The notes under the pieces were generated by a model. That model saw only the letters and a program-made list of their open reading frames with translations. It was not told the DNA's origin and did no database searches. Positions 54,434 through 63,865 of a stretch of DNA of 64,000 nt are shown in pieces. This stretch comes from Arthrobacter sp. YN. Its GTDB lineage: Bacteria; Actinomycetota; Actinomycetes; Actinomycetales; Micrococcaceae. The stretch spans positions 1,736,001-1,800,000 of the forward strand of contig NZ_CP022436.1 in assembly GCF_002224285.1 (NCBI RefSeq), read 5' to 3'. Numbering within the stretch: the stretch's first letter is position 1; every line of letters begins with the position of its first letter. A program made the position numbers and the translations under genes.

Positions 54434-54439
54434 TAGGAT
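54434..54439 (+). promoter_or_regulatory. -10 element, leaderless deaminase candidate
   Basis: TAGGAT lies 6 bp before the ATG at 54446, with no ribosome-binding site between them. Confidence 0.35.
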
Positions 54440-54445
54440 CAGTGC

Positions 54446-54928
54446 ATGTCGGCGCACACTGCTCAGCAACGTGATGATTATCTGAACCGTGCCATCCACC
54501 TGGCGGTGCAGAACGTTTCCGACGGCGGCGGTCCCTTCGGCGCCGTCGTGGTCACCCCGGACGGGACTGTCCATGAGGGTGTCAACCGGGTCACCCGCGA
54601 CCATGACCCCACAGCCCATGCAGAAGTCGTGGCCATCCGCCGGGCCGCTTCCGCGACGCAACGGTTCGACCTCACGGGATCTGTTCTCTACGCCAGTTGT
54701 GAGCCATGCCCCTTGTGTTTGTCGGCCGCGCTCTGGGCCAGGATCGGCCATGTCTACTTCGCGGCGGACAGGCATGGTGCTGCCCGGGCGGGCTTTGATG
54801 ACGCCGTGTTCTACGAATATTTCGCCGGTGCCAGGCCTGGGCTGCTGCCGGTAGAGCACGCTGGGTTGCCTGCGTCCGATGACCCCTTCGAGGCCTGGCT
54901 GAACCACTCCCGACGGACTGCCTACTGA
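54446..54928 (+). CDS. Nucleoside/base deaminase (guanine deaminase type)
   Basis: A 160-residue zinc deaminase of the cytidine deaminase-like fold. The catalytic HAEVVAIRRA (His ligand and proton-shuttle Glu) is near residue 56 and PCPLC (two Cys ligands) near residue 88. The C-terminal region with a DDAVFYEYFAG segment resembles GuaD-type enzymes more than tRNA adenosine deaminase TadA. It probably deaminates guanine or a related base. It converges with the aminotransferase pseudogene. Confidence 0.85.
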   Translation: MSAHTAQQRDDYLNRAIHLAVQNVSDGGGPFGAVVVTPDGTVHEGVNRVTRDHDPTAHAEVVAIRRAASATQRFDLTGSVLYASCEPCPLCLSAALWARIGHVYFAADRHGAARAGFDDAVFYEYFAGARPGLLPVEHAGLPASDDPFEAWLNHSRRTAY

Positions 54929-54974
54929 GGGCGGACGGCCTGCGGAGGCGCCCACTTCCTGAAGTCCCCGGCAA

Positions 54975-56128
54975 CTAGACCCTGGCTGGGAGCCGGCTGA
55001 CGCCGTCGAGCAGGTCCTGCTGCCCACCGCAAAGGGCAATCCTGATCCATCCCTCACCGATGGATCCGAACGCCGTTCCCGGCGCGAAGGACACTCCGGC
55101 ATCGGCAAGGAACTTTCGCACCCAGGTGCGGACATCTCCGTTGGTGACATGGGAGACGTCGGCCCACAGATAGAACGCACCCTGTGCTCCCAGGAACGGA
55201 ATTCCCTTCCCGACAACACCGCCGAGGCCGCATCCCGGTTGCTCCGGTAGTGGTCGCGGGCGTGGGAAACATAGTCCTGGGGGCCCGTGAGGGCGGCCAG
55301 CGCGGCGTACTGGGAGGGCGACGCGACGCAGGACACTATCGACTCCATGACGTTGTTCATCTTCTGCTCCAGTCCTGGCGGGCAGACCAGGGCGCCGATG
55401 CGCAGGCCCGTGAGTCCGTAGGTCTTGGACAGCGTCAGGGAGGTGAACACGCGGGCTTCACCGGGAACGTCGCTGTCGAAGCGGGCGGGGCTGACATGGG
55501 GGACATCGAACGTGAAAGCCTCATAGCACTCGTCCGAAATGATCCAGAGGTCGTGCCGCACTGCCAGGTCCACGAGGTGGCGCGTGGCTTCTTCGCTGAT
55601 GACCGCGCCCAAAGGATTGGAGGGGGAGTTCAACATGATGACGCGCGTCCGTGGCGTGATGAGTGCTTCGATGTCCTCGATATGGGGCTGGAAGTCGTTC
55701 TTGGGGTACAGCGGGTACTGGACGGGAACTGCGTGCAGGAGGCGGCTGGTCATGGCGAACGTGGGGTAGCCGGGATTGGGGATGAGGATCTCGTCGCCTG
55801 GAGCGAGCAGGAGGCTCATGGCGAAGTGCAGGCCTTGCTGCGCGCCGTCCACCACATAGACCCGCTCCGGACCGATGTGCACCTGCTGCTGTTCGCGGAA
55901 GCGCGCTGCGAAGGCCTCACGGAGCGCGGGAATCCCGGCGTTCGGTGTGTAATTGGTCTCATCCCGGTCCAGGCAGGCAATGCCGGCGTCCAGGACGTGC
56001 CGCGGCAGTGCAAAGCCCGGCTCGCCGATGCTGAGGACGATCGCTCCGGGGGTAGCCCAGGCGGCTTCGGTGATCTCGCGGATCTGGTTCACGGGGACGT
56101 CGCGGACGTGTGCGGCAAGCTCAGGCAT
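54975..56128 (-). pseudogene. Class I/II PLP aminotransferase, frameshifted
   Basis: The N-terminal frame (ATG 56128) is a normal fold-type I aminotransferase: YTPNAGIPALREAF, NSPSNPLGAVIS and the PLP-lysine motif SLTLSKTYGLTGLRIG. After NRDAASAVLSG the frame is lost. The expected ending (GIPFLGAQGAFYLWADV through FGSIGEGWIRIALCG to a TAG at 54975) is intact one frame over. One missing G in the coding-strand GGG (CCC at 55209-55211 on the + strand) explains the shift; restored length is 384 residues. Without repair, translation would run on in the wrong frame into unrelated sequence. Confidence 0.85.
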
Positions 56129-56149
56129 GGGAGCCATCCTAGCCACCCA

Positions 56150-56155
56150 TATACT
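56150..56155 (+). promoter_or_regulatory. -10 element, leaderless truB candidate
   Basis: TATACT lies 7 bp before the GTG at 56163. No ribosome-binding site is present. Confidence 0.4.
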
Positions 56156-56162
56156 GGTAAGC

Positions 56163-57092
56163 GTGCTTTCTGGACTGGTAATCGTTGACAAACCGCAGGG
56201 ATGGACCAGCCATGATGTGGTTGGCCGGATGCGGCGGCTGGCTGGTACCCGGAAAGTGGGGCATGCGGGAACGCTGGATCCCATGGCTACCGGCGTGCTG
56301 GTGCTCGGCATCAACAAGGCTACGCGCCTGTTGACCTATATTGTGGGCACCTCCAAGACCTACACCGCCACCATCAGGTTGGGCGAAACCACCATCACCG
56401 ATGACGCCGAGGGCGAGGTCACCGAAAGCCGCACCGCCGCGGAGGTTACCGATGACGCCATCGCCGCCGGGGTGGCCGCTCTAACGGGACCCATTCAGCA
56501 GGTTCCCAGCAGCGTCAGTGCCATCAAAGTCAACGGCGAACGTTCCTACGCCCGCGTCCGCTCCGGCGAGGAAGTCAAGCTCGCCGCCCGCCCGGTCACC
56601 ATCCACCGCTTCGATGTCCACTCCATAACGAGGGTCGACGGCGGCAGGGTAGTTGACGTTGACGTCACCGTGGAATGTTCTTCCGGCACGTACATCAGGG
56701 CGTTGGCCCGCGACCTCGGCAATGGCCTGGACGTCGGTGGCCACCTTACTGCCCTGCGCAGGACCCAGGTTGGTCCGTACACCCTTGACCAGGCCCGCAC
56801 CTTGGAAGAACTGGCGGAAGAACTCAACGTGCTGGAGATGTCCCTGGCGGCCAGGGCCCTCATGCCCAACCGGGAGCTCAGCGAGGAAGAAACCACGGAG
56901 ATCTCCTTTGGCCGCCGTATTGCGGCCGGCCCCGGAGCAGGTACGCCCACGGCCGCTACCGCTGAGAACCCCGCCGCCGCGTTCGCGCCGTCGGGGGAGT
57001 TGGTAGCACTGCTGGCTGACGCCGGCAGCTTCGCGAAACCGGTGTTGGTCTTCGCTCCGGGAACAGGGCCCGGAACCGGGCAGGCGCACTAA
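56163..57092 (+). CDS. truB: tRNA pseudouridine-55 synthase
   Basis: A 309-residue enzyme that makes pseudouridine 55 in the tRNA T loop. It has KPQGWTSHDVVGRMRRL at the N-terminus, catalytic Asp in HAGTLDPMATGVL (about residue 40), and GTYIRALARDLG near residue 178. The C-terminal part holds an Ala/Pro/Gly-rich stretch (about 257-285) before the last strand. It starts at GTG 56163, opposite and 34 bp from the aminotransferase start. It ends 2 bp before the next gene. Confidence 0.95.
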   Translation: MLSGLVIVDKPQGWTSHDVVGRMRRLAGTRKVGHAGTLDPMATGVLVLGINKATRLLTYIVGTSKTYTATIRLGETTITDDAEGEVTESRTAAEVTDDAIAAGVAALTGPIQQVPSSVSAIKVNGERSYARVRSGEEVKLAARPVTIHRFDVHSITRVDGGRVVDVDVTVECSSGTYIRALARDLGNGLDVGGHLTALRRTQVGPYTLDQARTLEELAEELNVLEMSLAARALMPNRELSEEETTEISFGRRIAAGPGAGTPTAATAENPAAAFAPSGELVALLADAGSFAKPVLVFAPGTGPGTGQAH

Positions 57093-57094
57093 GC

Positions 57095-57448
57095 ATGGAC
57101 GGATACTTCTATGCCATCCTGATCGTCGGTTTGGTGTCCACCATCATGTGCCTCGTGGCAGGCCTGATGAAGAAAGCGCCGAACGATCCCACCATCTTCT
57201 CCGTGCTCGCCGTTGAGCTGGTCCTCCTGGTGTATCTGGTGGGTTCGATAGTCCGGGTGGCCATGGGCGAGCAGATTGCCGGTGAGGCCTGGGAGTTCTG
57301 GGGCTACTTGGTGACGGCCCTGATGATCCCGTTGGGTGCTGTTTACTGGGCCATCCTTGAACGAACCCGTTGGAGCAACTTCGTCCTGGCCGCAGTGGGC
57401 GTCACCGTGCTCGTCATGGGTGCCCGCATGAACCAGATCTGGTACTGA
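57095..57448 (+). CDS. Small four-helix membrane protein, unknown
   Basis: A 117-residue protein that is almost all membrane helix (about 5-25, 34-55, 70-88 and 92-110), with short loops containing KKAPNDPTIF and ERTRWSN. Conserved in gene order between truB and ribF in this group as far as I can judge, but the family is not known to me. It starts 2 bp after the truB stop and precedes a second membrane gene by 20 bp, so all belong to the truB-ribF operon. Confidence 0.8.
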   Translation: MDGYFYAILIVGLVSTIMCLVAGLMKKAPNDPTIFSVLAVELVLLVYLVGSIVRVAMGEQIAGEAWEFWGYLVTALMIPLGAVYWAILERTRWSNFVLAAVGVTVLVMGARMNQIWY

Positions 57449-57468
57449 CCTTGAAGGAAGAACACGAC

Positions 57469-57897
57469 GTGACTGGAACCGAGACCAACCCGGCAAACCC
57501 GCAGCAGAAGGACACCCGCAATACTGGTCCGGGCCGCCTGCTGATCGCGGTCTACGCTGTCTTCGCTTTGTCGGCAACGGCGCGCGCGGGCTACCAGATC
57601 GCCACCAAGTTTGCCGAGGCTCCCTTGGCGCACATCCTTTCGGCCTTCGCCGCCGTCGTGTACATCGTGGCCACCATCTCGTTGGCCAAACCCGGCCGCA
57701 CCTGGTTCAAGGTTTCCCTCGCGGCTGTGCTGACGGAACTTGTGGGCGTGCTGGTGGTGGGAGCCATCAGCCTCTTCGATCCCGTCGCCTTCCCGCACGA
57801 CACCGTCTGGTCGCTGTTCGGGCGCGGTTACGGATTCGTCCCCTTGGTCCTGCCGATCCTCGGGCTCCTGTGGCTCAACAAACGCAGGCCGTCCTGA
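57469..57897 (+). CDS. Small membrane protein, unknown (second copy type)
   Basis: A 142-residue protein with a polar N-terminus of about 25 residues and four predicted membrane helices. It has a conserved-looking GRLLIAVYAVFALSATARAG first helix and a DTVWSLFGRGYGFVPLVLP segment near the end. It starts at GTG 57469 with GAAGGA about ten bases upstream. It is not clearly related to the 117-residue neighbour. Function unknown. Confidence 0.78.
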   Translation: MTGTETNPANPQQKDTRNTGPGRLLIAVYAVFALSATARAGYQIATKFAEAPLAHILSAFAAVVYIVATISLAKPGRTWFKVSLAAVLTELVGVLVVGAISLFDPVAFPHDTVWSLFGRGYGFVPLVLPILGLLWLNKRRPS

Positions 57898-57985
57898 GCC
57901 AGCTGCCCTGGCGGGTAACCTTAGAATGTTCCGGCGCCGGAAGGTTGCCGGGCGGAACGAATATCTGCAGTAAAAGGCGAGGTTG

Positions 57986-58969
57986 ATGGTCCACATCTGG
58001 AACGATCCCACTGAAGTCCCCAAGGACTTCGGAGCTACTGTCGTCACCATCGGAAACTTTGACGGTGTCCATCGCGGACACCAGCATGTCCTGGCGCAAC
58101 TGACTGATACCGCCAAGCGGCACAACATCCCGTCGGTAGCAGTGACCTTTGATCCCCATCCCGCCCAGGTCCACAGGCCGGATTCTGCCCCGGAACTGAT
58201 CATGGGGCTCCAAGACAAGCTGGAAGCCCTGGCGGACACCGGCGTCGATGCCGTACTGGTCATGAAGTACACCTTGGACCTGGCGGCCATGACGCCGCTG
58301 GAGTTTGTGCGCGGGGTCCTCCTGGACGGGCTGCACGCCGCACACCTGGTGGTGGGGCATGACCTCCGTTTCGGCGCCGGCAATGCCGGCGATGTCGTCA
58401 CCATGCAGGAGTTGGGCGACCAGCTCGGCTTCAGCGTTCAGGTGGTGAATGAGTACGGCGCGGGAGGCTTCCCGGTCCACGACGACGGCGATACCGACCG
58501 CCGCTGTTCCTCCACCTGGGTGCGGGAAGCTTTGTCCGAGGGAGACGTCGTCACTGCCGCCGCAGTGTTGGGCCGGCCCCACCGCATGCGCGGGGAAGTC
58601 GTCCATGGCGCTGCCCGTGGCCGTGACCTCGGATTCCCCACCGCCAATCTTTCCCACGATTCCACCGGCTATGTTCCTGCCGACGGAATTTATGCCGGCT
58701 GGTTGATCGACCAGTCCGGAACCCGGTGGCCGGCTGCGATTTCCGTGGGTTCCAACCCCACGTTCGATGGCGTCAGCCGTCAGGTGGAAGCCCATGTGAT
58801 CGATCGTCCCGAGGAAAATGTGGAGGACTTCGACCTCTATGGCCAAACCGTAGCCGTTGAATTCACCCAGCGTCTCCGGGGCATGGTGGCGTACCGGGGA
58901 CCCGAGGCATTGGTCGAGCAAATGTGCCTGGATGTAGCCCAGGCGCACGAGCTCCTGGGCCAGAGCTAG
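57986..58969 (+). CDS. ribF: Bifunctional riboflavin kinase / FAD synthetase
   Basis: A 327-residue enzyme making FMN then FAD. The N-terminal adenylyltransferase domain has TIGNFDGVHRGHQHVL (HxGH-like site, about 20-35) and VGHDLRFGAGNAGD. The C-terminal kinase domain has RGRDLGFPTANLS (about 213-225) and VEAHVIDRPEENVEDFDLYG. ATG 57986 follows AGGCGAGG. I saw no FMN riboswitch in the 88-bp upstream gap. Confidence 0.95.
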   Translation: MVHIWNDPTEVPKDFGATVVTIGNFDGVHRGHQHVLAQLTDTAKRHNIPSVAVTFDPHPAQVHRPDSAPELIMGLQDKLEALADTGVDAVLVMKYTLDLAAMTPLEFVRGVLLDGLHAAHLVVGHDLRFGAGNAGDVVTMQELGDQLGFSVQVVNEYGAGGFPVHDDGDTDRRCSSTWVREALSEGDVVTAAAVLGRPHRMRGEVVHGAARGRDLGFPTANLSHDSTGYVPADGIYAGWLIDQSGTRWPAAISVGSNPTFDGVSRQVEAHVIDRPEENVEDFDLYGQTVAVEFTQRLRGMVAYRGPEALVEQMCLDVAQAHELLGQS

Positions 58970-58976
58970 GCGCATT

Positions 58977-59006
58977 TCGACAACACTGCCGGCCTGCCGG
59001 TAAACT
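58977..59006 (+). promoter_or_regulatory. Promoter for rpsO
   Basis: TCGACA (58977-58982), an 18-bp spacer and TAAACT (59001-59006) lie 120 bp before rpsO. The leader between them has no other gene. Confidence 0.45.
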
Positions 59007-59128
59007 GATGAGTGGATCCGGCTGCAGTCCGTGGCGGCTGGACCTGTTTTTGTGTGCGGCGACGCACCAAAGGCAACCCGTCAGCGAGGCGCTGCACCGG
59101 GAGGCACGGCACAACTCTAGGAGTTCAC

Positions 59129-59398
59129 GTGGCACTTGAAGCCGCTGTAAAGCAGTCCATCATCAAGGAATACGCAACCTCTGAAGGCGACACCGGTTCG
59201 CCCGAGGTACAGGTTGCAGTCCTGACCCAGCGGATCAAGGATCTGACTGAGCACATGAAGGAGCACAAGCACGACTTCCACACCCAGCGCGGTCTGCTGG
59301 CCATGGTTGGTCGTCGCAAGCGCATGCTTTCCTACCTGAAGAACACCGACATCGCCCGCTACCGTGCGCTCATCGAGCGCCTCGGCCTGCGTCGCTAG
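59129..59398 (+). CDS. rpsO: 30S ribosomal protein S15
   Basis: An 89-residue S15 of normal length. The family signature runs through [17 protein letters not shown] and [20 protein letters not shown]. It binds 16S rRNA helix h22 and is needed for platform assembly. GTG 59129 has AGGAG at 59119-59123. In many bacteria rpsO and pnp are cotranscribed; here a hairpin lies between them. Confidence 0.97.
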   Translation: MALEAAVKQSIIKEYATSEGDTGSPEVQVAVLTQRIKDLTEHMKEHKHDFHTQRGLLAMVGRRKRMLSYLKNTDIARYRALIERLGLRR

Positions 59399-59412
59399 TC
59401 TGACTTTGTGGG

Positions 59413-59439
59413 CGGCCCGGTCCCTCGTGGAACGGGCCG
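59413..59439 (+). terminator. Hairpin after rpsO
   Basis: 59413-59423 pairs with 59429-59439 (one mismatch, 5-nt loop), followed by TCTTCTTC. A likely terminator or RNase processing site between rpsO and pnp. Confidence 0.65.
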
Positions 59440-59636
59440 TCTTCTTCACCAACAACTAAAAACAGGAATCAACCGCATCGCGCATTCGCGGTCCTCGGTA
59501 GTGATTCCCGGGAACAATCGGTGACGATTGCCCCGTGGATCTCGATCGATGACCGGGTGTCGTACAGGCCAGGAATAAAGAAGAGGCCTGGGTTGATGCG
59601 GCGGACTTCCGCTAACAGAAACGGAGGTGACTCTCT

Positions 59637-61889
59637 ATGGAGGGTCCCGAAATCCAGTTCTCCGAAGCCATTATCGACAACGGTCGTTTCGGCAAGCGCG
59701 TCATTCGCTTCGAAACCGGCCGCCTCGCCAAGCAGGCAGCCGGCGCTTCGATGGTCTACATCGACGAAGACACCGCATTGCTTTCCGCAACCACCGCAGG
59801 CAAGCAGCCGCGCGAAGGTTTCGACTTCTTCCCGCTGACGGTTGACGTTGAAGAGCGCATGTACGCTGCCGGCCGTATCCCGGGCTCGTTCTTCCGCCGC
59901 GAAGGCCGCCCGTCCACCGAAGCCATCCTGGCTTGCCGCCTCATGGACCGTCCCCTGCGCCCCGCGTTCGTCAAGGGCCTGCGCAACGAGGTCCAGATCG
60001 TCGTCACCGTCCTGGCGATCAACCCCGATGAGCTCTACGACGTCGTCGCCATCAACGCGTCCTCGATGTCCACGCAGCTTTCCGGCCTCCCCTTCTCCGG
60101 CCCGATCGGTGGCGTCCGCGTCGCCCTCATCGCCGACGAACAGGGTTCGCAGTGGGTTGCTTTCCCCAAGCACTCCCAGCTTGAGAACGCCGTCTTCAAC
60201 ATGGTTGTGGCCGGCCGCATCACGGGTGACGACGTCGCCATCATGATGGTTGAAGCCGAAGCCACGGACAACTCCTGGAACCTCATCAAGGAACAGGGCG
60301 CCACGGCTCCCACCGAAGAGGTTGTCTCCGAGGGCCTCGAGGCTGCAAAGCCGTTCATCAAGGCACTGTGTGAAGCACAGGCGGACCTGGCTGCACGCGC
60401 TGCCAAGCCCACCGTCGAGTTCCCCGTTTTCCTGGACTACCAGGACGATGTTTACGCCGCTGTTGAAGCCGCTGCTGCCGACAAACTGGCTGCTGTCTTC
60501 CAGATCGCTGACAAGCAGGACCGCGACACCGCCTCTGACGAGCTCAAGGACGAAGTCCTGGGCGCGCTTGCCGGTAACTTCGAAGGCCGCGAGAAGGAAC
60601 TCTCCGCAGCTTTCCGCTCGGTCACCAAGCAGGTTGTGCGCCAGCGCATCCTCAAGGACCAGATCCGCATCGACGGCCGTGGCCTAACGGACATCCGCCA
60701 GCTCACCGCCGAGGTAGAGGTTCTTCCCCGCGTCCACGGTTCGGCCATCTTCGAGCGCGGCGAGACCCAGATCATGGGTGTCACCACGCTGAACATGCTC
60801 AAGATGGAGCAGCAGATCGACTCGTTGTCGCCGGTAACGCGCAAGCGCTACATGCACAACTACAACTTCCCGCCGTACTCCACCGGTGAGACCGGCCGCG
60901 TCGGTTCGCCGAAGCGCCGCGAAATCGGCCACGGTGCACTTGCAGAGCGCGCCCTGGTTCCGGTTCTGCCGACGCGTGAAGAGTTCCCGTACGCCATCCG
61001 CCAGGTGTCCGAGGCCCTCAGCTCCAACGGCTCGACGTCCATGGGCTCGGTCTGTGCTTCGACCCTTTCCATGCTCAACGCCGGTGTGCCGTTGAAGGCA
61101 GCAGTTGCCGGTATCGCCATGGGCCTGGTTTCCGACCAGGTTGACGGCCAGACCCGCTACGCAGCGCTGACCGACATCCTCGGCGCCGAAGACGCTTTCG
61201 GCGACATGGACTTCAAGGTTGCCGGTACGTCCGAGTTCGTCACGGCCATCCAGCTGGACACCAAGCTCGACGGCATCCCCGCTTCGGTGCTGGCAGCAGC
61301 ACTGAAGCAGGCCCGCGAAGCCCGCCTCCACATCCTCGAGGTCATCAACGCAGCGATCGACACCCCGGATGAGCTCTCCGAGTTCGCTCCGCGCGTCATC
61401 GCCGTCAAGATCCCCGTGGACAAGATCGGCGAGGTCATTGGCCCCAAGGGCAAGATGATCAACCAGATCCAGGAAGACACGGGCGCGGACATCTCCATCG
61501 AAGATGACGGCACGGTCTACATCGGCGCTACCAACGGTCCGTCTGCCGATGCAGCACGTTCCGCCATCAACGCCATCGCCAACCCGCAGGTCCCGGAAAT
61601 CGGTGAGCGCTACCTGGGTACGGTCGTCAAGACCACCACCTTCGGCGCCTTCGTCTCCTTGACCCCGGGCAAGGACGGCCTGCTGCACATCTCCGAGCTC
61701 CGCAAGCTGGCCAACGGCAAGCGGGTGGACAACGTTGATGACGTAGTCTCCGTGGGCCAGAAGGTCCAGGTCGAGATCACCAAGATCGATGACCGCGGCA
61801 AGCTTTCCCTCTCCCCGGTTGTTGCCGAGGAAGACGGCGCAGTTGCCGAGGACGCTCCGGCTGAGGCCGCTGAAGAGTCCGCAGAGTAG
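59637..61889 (+). CDS. pnp: Polyribonucleotide nucleotidyltransferase (PNPase)
   Basis: A 750-residue 3'-5' phosphorolytic exoribonuclease. Two RNase PH domains (about 10-150 with [20 protein letters not shown]; about 340-570 with [19 protein letters not shown] core and [14 protein letters not shown]) are joined by a helical domain. A KH domain (about 595-655, [15 protein letters not shown]) and an S1 domain (about 660-735) follow, with a short acidic tail. ATG 59637 follows a good GGAGGTGA. The 238-bp region before it holds a CAGGCC/GGCCTG repeat (59565-59590). Confidence 0.96.
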   Translation: MEGPEIQFSEAIIDNGRFGKRVIRFETGRLAKQAAGASMVYIDEDTALLSATTAGKQPREGFDFFPLTVDVEERMYAAGRIPGSFFRREGRPSTEAILACRLMDRPLRPAFVKGLRNEVQIVVTVLAINPDELYDVVAINASSMSTQLSGLPFSGPIGGVRVALIADEQGSQWVAFPKHSQLENAVFNMVVAGRITGDDVAIMMVEAEATDNSWNLIKEQGATAPTEEVVSEGLEAAKPFIKALCEAQADLAARAAKPTVEFPVFLDYQDDVYAAVEAAAADKLAAVFQIADKQDRDTASDELKDEVLGALAGNFEGREKELSAAFRSVTKQVVRQRILKDQIRIDGRGLTDIRQLTAEVEVLPRVHGSAIFERGETQIMGVTTLNMLKMEQQIDSLSPVTRKRYMHNYNFPPYSTGETGRVGSPKRREIGHGALAERALVPVLPTREEFPYAIRQVSEALSSNGSTSMGSVCASTLSMLNAGVPLKAAVAGIAMGLVSDQVDGQTRYAALTDILGAEDAFGDMDFKVAGTSEFVTAIQLDTKLDGIPASVLAAALKQAREARLHILEVINAAIDTPDELSEFAPRVIAVKIPVDKIGEVIGPKGKMINQIQEDTGADISIEDDGTVYIGATNGPSADAARSAINAIANPQVPEIGERYLGTVVKTTTFGAFVSLTPGKDGLLHISELRKLANGKRVDNVDDVVSVGQKVQVEITKIDDRGKLSLSPVVAEEDGAVAEDAPAEAAEESAE

Positions 61890-61911
61890 TCTGTAAGCAG
61901 TACACCCGGCG

Positions 61912-61944
61912 GGGCCGGTGGGCTTGAAAAAGCTCCACCGGCCC
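61912..61944 (+). terminator. Hairpin after pnp
   Basis: GGGCCGGTGG (61912-61921) pairs with CCACCGGCCC (61935-61944), extended by GCTT/AAGC around a GAAA-type loop. No clear U tail follows. Confidence 0.65.
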
Positions 61945-61978
61945 TTCCGGCCTTAACCCGAAAACCTGAAAGGCCTTG

Positions 61979-63322
61979 ATGACTGTCGTACCCTTGCCAC
62001 TGGAGCAAACTCTTCCCGGCGGCGAATTGATCCATGGTGCCGAGGGCGGTTCCGTCGTACGGCGCTCGGTCCTTCCCGGCGGCGTGCGCGTCCTGACCGA
62101 GGCAATGCCCGGCCAGCGTTCGGCCACCATAGGGTTCTGGGTGGCAGTGGGTTCGCGCGATGAAGCGGACGGCCAGCACGGTTCCACGCACTTCCTTGAG
62201 CACTTGCTGTTCAAAGGCACCAAGCGCCGCACCGCCTTGGAGATCGCCTCGGCTTTTGACGAGGTGGGCGGCGAATCGAACGCCGCCACCGCGAAGGAAA
62301 GCACCTGCTACTTCGCCAGGGTCCTGGACACAGACCTGCCCATGGCCATCGATGTTATTGCCGACATGATCACCGGCGCCGTCCTGGATCCTGCTGAGTT
62401 GGAGCAGGAGCGCGACGTCATCCTTGAGGAAATCGCAATGGACAGCGATGACCCCACCGATGTTGCCCACGAGAAATTCGTGGAGGCCGTCCTCGGCCAC
62501 CACCCCTTGGCCCGTCCCATTGGTGGAACCCCTGACGCCATCAAGGCTGTGGCAAGGGACGCGGTCTGGGCGCACTATCAGCGCTACTACCGCCCGGAGG
62601 AACTGGTCATTACCGCTGCCGGCGGCTTGGACCACGACGTCGTCTGCGACCTTGTCCTCGATGCCCTGACGGCCGCGGGCTGGAACCTCGACCCCCAGGC
62701 AGCCCCGGTCAACCGCCGTGGAACGGACCGCGCCGTCATCAGCGGAACGTCCGGCCTCCATGTGGTCAAGCGCCCAGTGGAGCAAGCCAACATCATCATG
62801 GGTTGCCCCACGATTGTGGCAACCGATGACCGACGATTCGTCATGAGCGTGCTCAACGCTGTCCTGGGTGGCGGCATGTCCTCCAGGCTGTTCCAGGAAA
62901 TCCGCGAGAAGCGAGGCCTGGTGTACTCCACGTACTCCTTCACCGCGGCTTACGCTGACGCCGGCTATTTCGGAATGTACGCAGGATGTACGCCGTCCAA
63001 GGTCCGCCAGGTGCTGGACCTCCTGGGCGTCGAGCTGGAGAAGCTTGCCAAGGAGGGCATCACGGAGGAAGAACTCCGTAAGGCCGTAGGCCAGCTCAGC
63101 GGTGGAATCGTCCTGGCCCTGGAAGACACGGGATCACGGATGTCACGGCTGGGCCGGGCAGAGTTGGTTTCCGGAGAATTCCAGGACATTGACGAAACCC
63201 TTGCCCGGATCCAGGCCGTCACGGTGGAAGAAGTGCAGGACCTGGCCCGCGAACTTGCAGCAGCACCCCGAACCATCACTGTGGTGGGTCCTTTCGAGGA
63301 AACCGAGACTTTCGGCCTCTAA
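61979..63322 (+). CDS. M16-family zinc peptidase (PepR-like)
   Basis: A 447-residue pitrilysin-type protease. The inverted zinc motif HFLEH is at residues 71-75 (H71, E74, H75), with the third ligand in the downstream LEQERDVILEEI region. The C-terminal inactive half has RLFQEIREKRGLVYSTYSF. It likely processes peptides or proteins in the cytoplasm. The location just after pnp matches Rv2782c. ATG 61979 follows AAAGG. Confidence 0.92.
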   Translation: MTVVPLPLEQTLPGGELIHGAEGGSVVRRSVLPGGVRVLTEAMPGQRSATIGFWVAVGSRDEADGQHGSTHFLEHLLFKGTKRRTALEIASAFDEVGGESNAATAKESTCYFARVLDTDLPMAIDVIADMITGAVLDPAELEQERDVILEEIAMDSDDPTDVAHEKFVEAVLGHHPLARPIGGTPDAIKAVARDAVWAHYQRYYRPEELVITAAGGLDHDVVCDLVLDALTAAGWNLDPQAAPVNRRGTDRAVISGTSGLHVVKRPVEQANIIMGCPTIVATDDRRFVMSVLNAVLGGGMSSRLFQEIREKRGLVYSTYSFTAAYADAGYFGMYAGCTPSKVRQVLDLLGVELEKLAKEGITEEELRKAVGQLSGGIVLALEDTGSRMSRLGRAELVSGEFQDIDETLARIQAVTVEEVQDLARELAAAPRTITVVGPFEETETFGL

Positions 63323-63400
63323 GCCTCTGGACTCGCGCACTGTCAACAGGGCAGCATGATCACACGGTGATGATGCTGCCCTGACGATTTTGGAGACGTG

Positions 63401-63862
63401 ATGGATCTGCCCTCGAGCGGCCAGGCCGCGGAGCTGTTGCAGGACTTCATCGGTCACTGGCTGGGGATCACGGAGATTGCCGCGTCGCCGTGGGGGAGCG
63501 CCCGGACGGCTGAAGCGGAAGTGGTTTTCACCAAGGCTGCCGGCGGGTATGCCGTCGTCCAGAGCTACCGGCACCGCGAGGCAGACGGCACGCACTTTGA
63601 AGGGCATGGCATGTTCACTGTGGACCGGGATCACGGGGACACTCTTTGGTACTACGTAGACAGTCTGGGGAGGTCGCCGGCCAGCCCGGTCCGGGGAGCG
63701 TGGAATGCAGGCACTCTGACCTTGGACAGGAGGACTGCCGACGGCGTCGCCAGGCACACCTTCCGCGTGGAGGACGGGGTCCTGGTGCATACGGCCGATC
63801 TACGGCTGGAAGGGACACCGGACTTCAGCCCGTTGCTGAAGAGCGTCTTCCGTAAGGCCTGA
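63401..63862 (+). CDS. DUF1579-like protein
   Basis: A 153-residue beta-rich protein with a LLQDFIGHWLGITEI start and a FEGHGMFTVDRDHGD segment. This pattern resembles DUF1579/calycin-like proteins that describe an N-terminal G-x-W followed by antiparallel strands. No catalytic residues can be named. ATG 63401 has GGAG five bases upstream; an in-frame GTG at 63398 is one codon earlier. It stands between the M16 peptidase and the MoaD-like gene on the other strand. Confidence 0.75.
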   Translation: MDLPSSGQAAELLQDFIGHWLGITEIAASPWGSARTAEAEVVFTKAAGGYAVVQSYRHREADGTHFEGHGMFTVDRDHGDTLWYYVDSLGRSPASPVRGAWNAGTLTLDRRTADGVARHTFRVEDGVLVHTADLRLEGTPDFSPLLKSVFRKA

Positions 63863-63865
63863 GCC

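Noticed and set aside
57898..57985. FMN riboswitch before ribF
   Set aside because: The gap is only 88 bp and I could not recognise the conserved RFN core.
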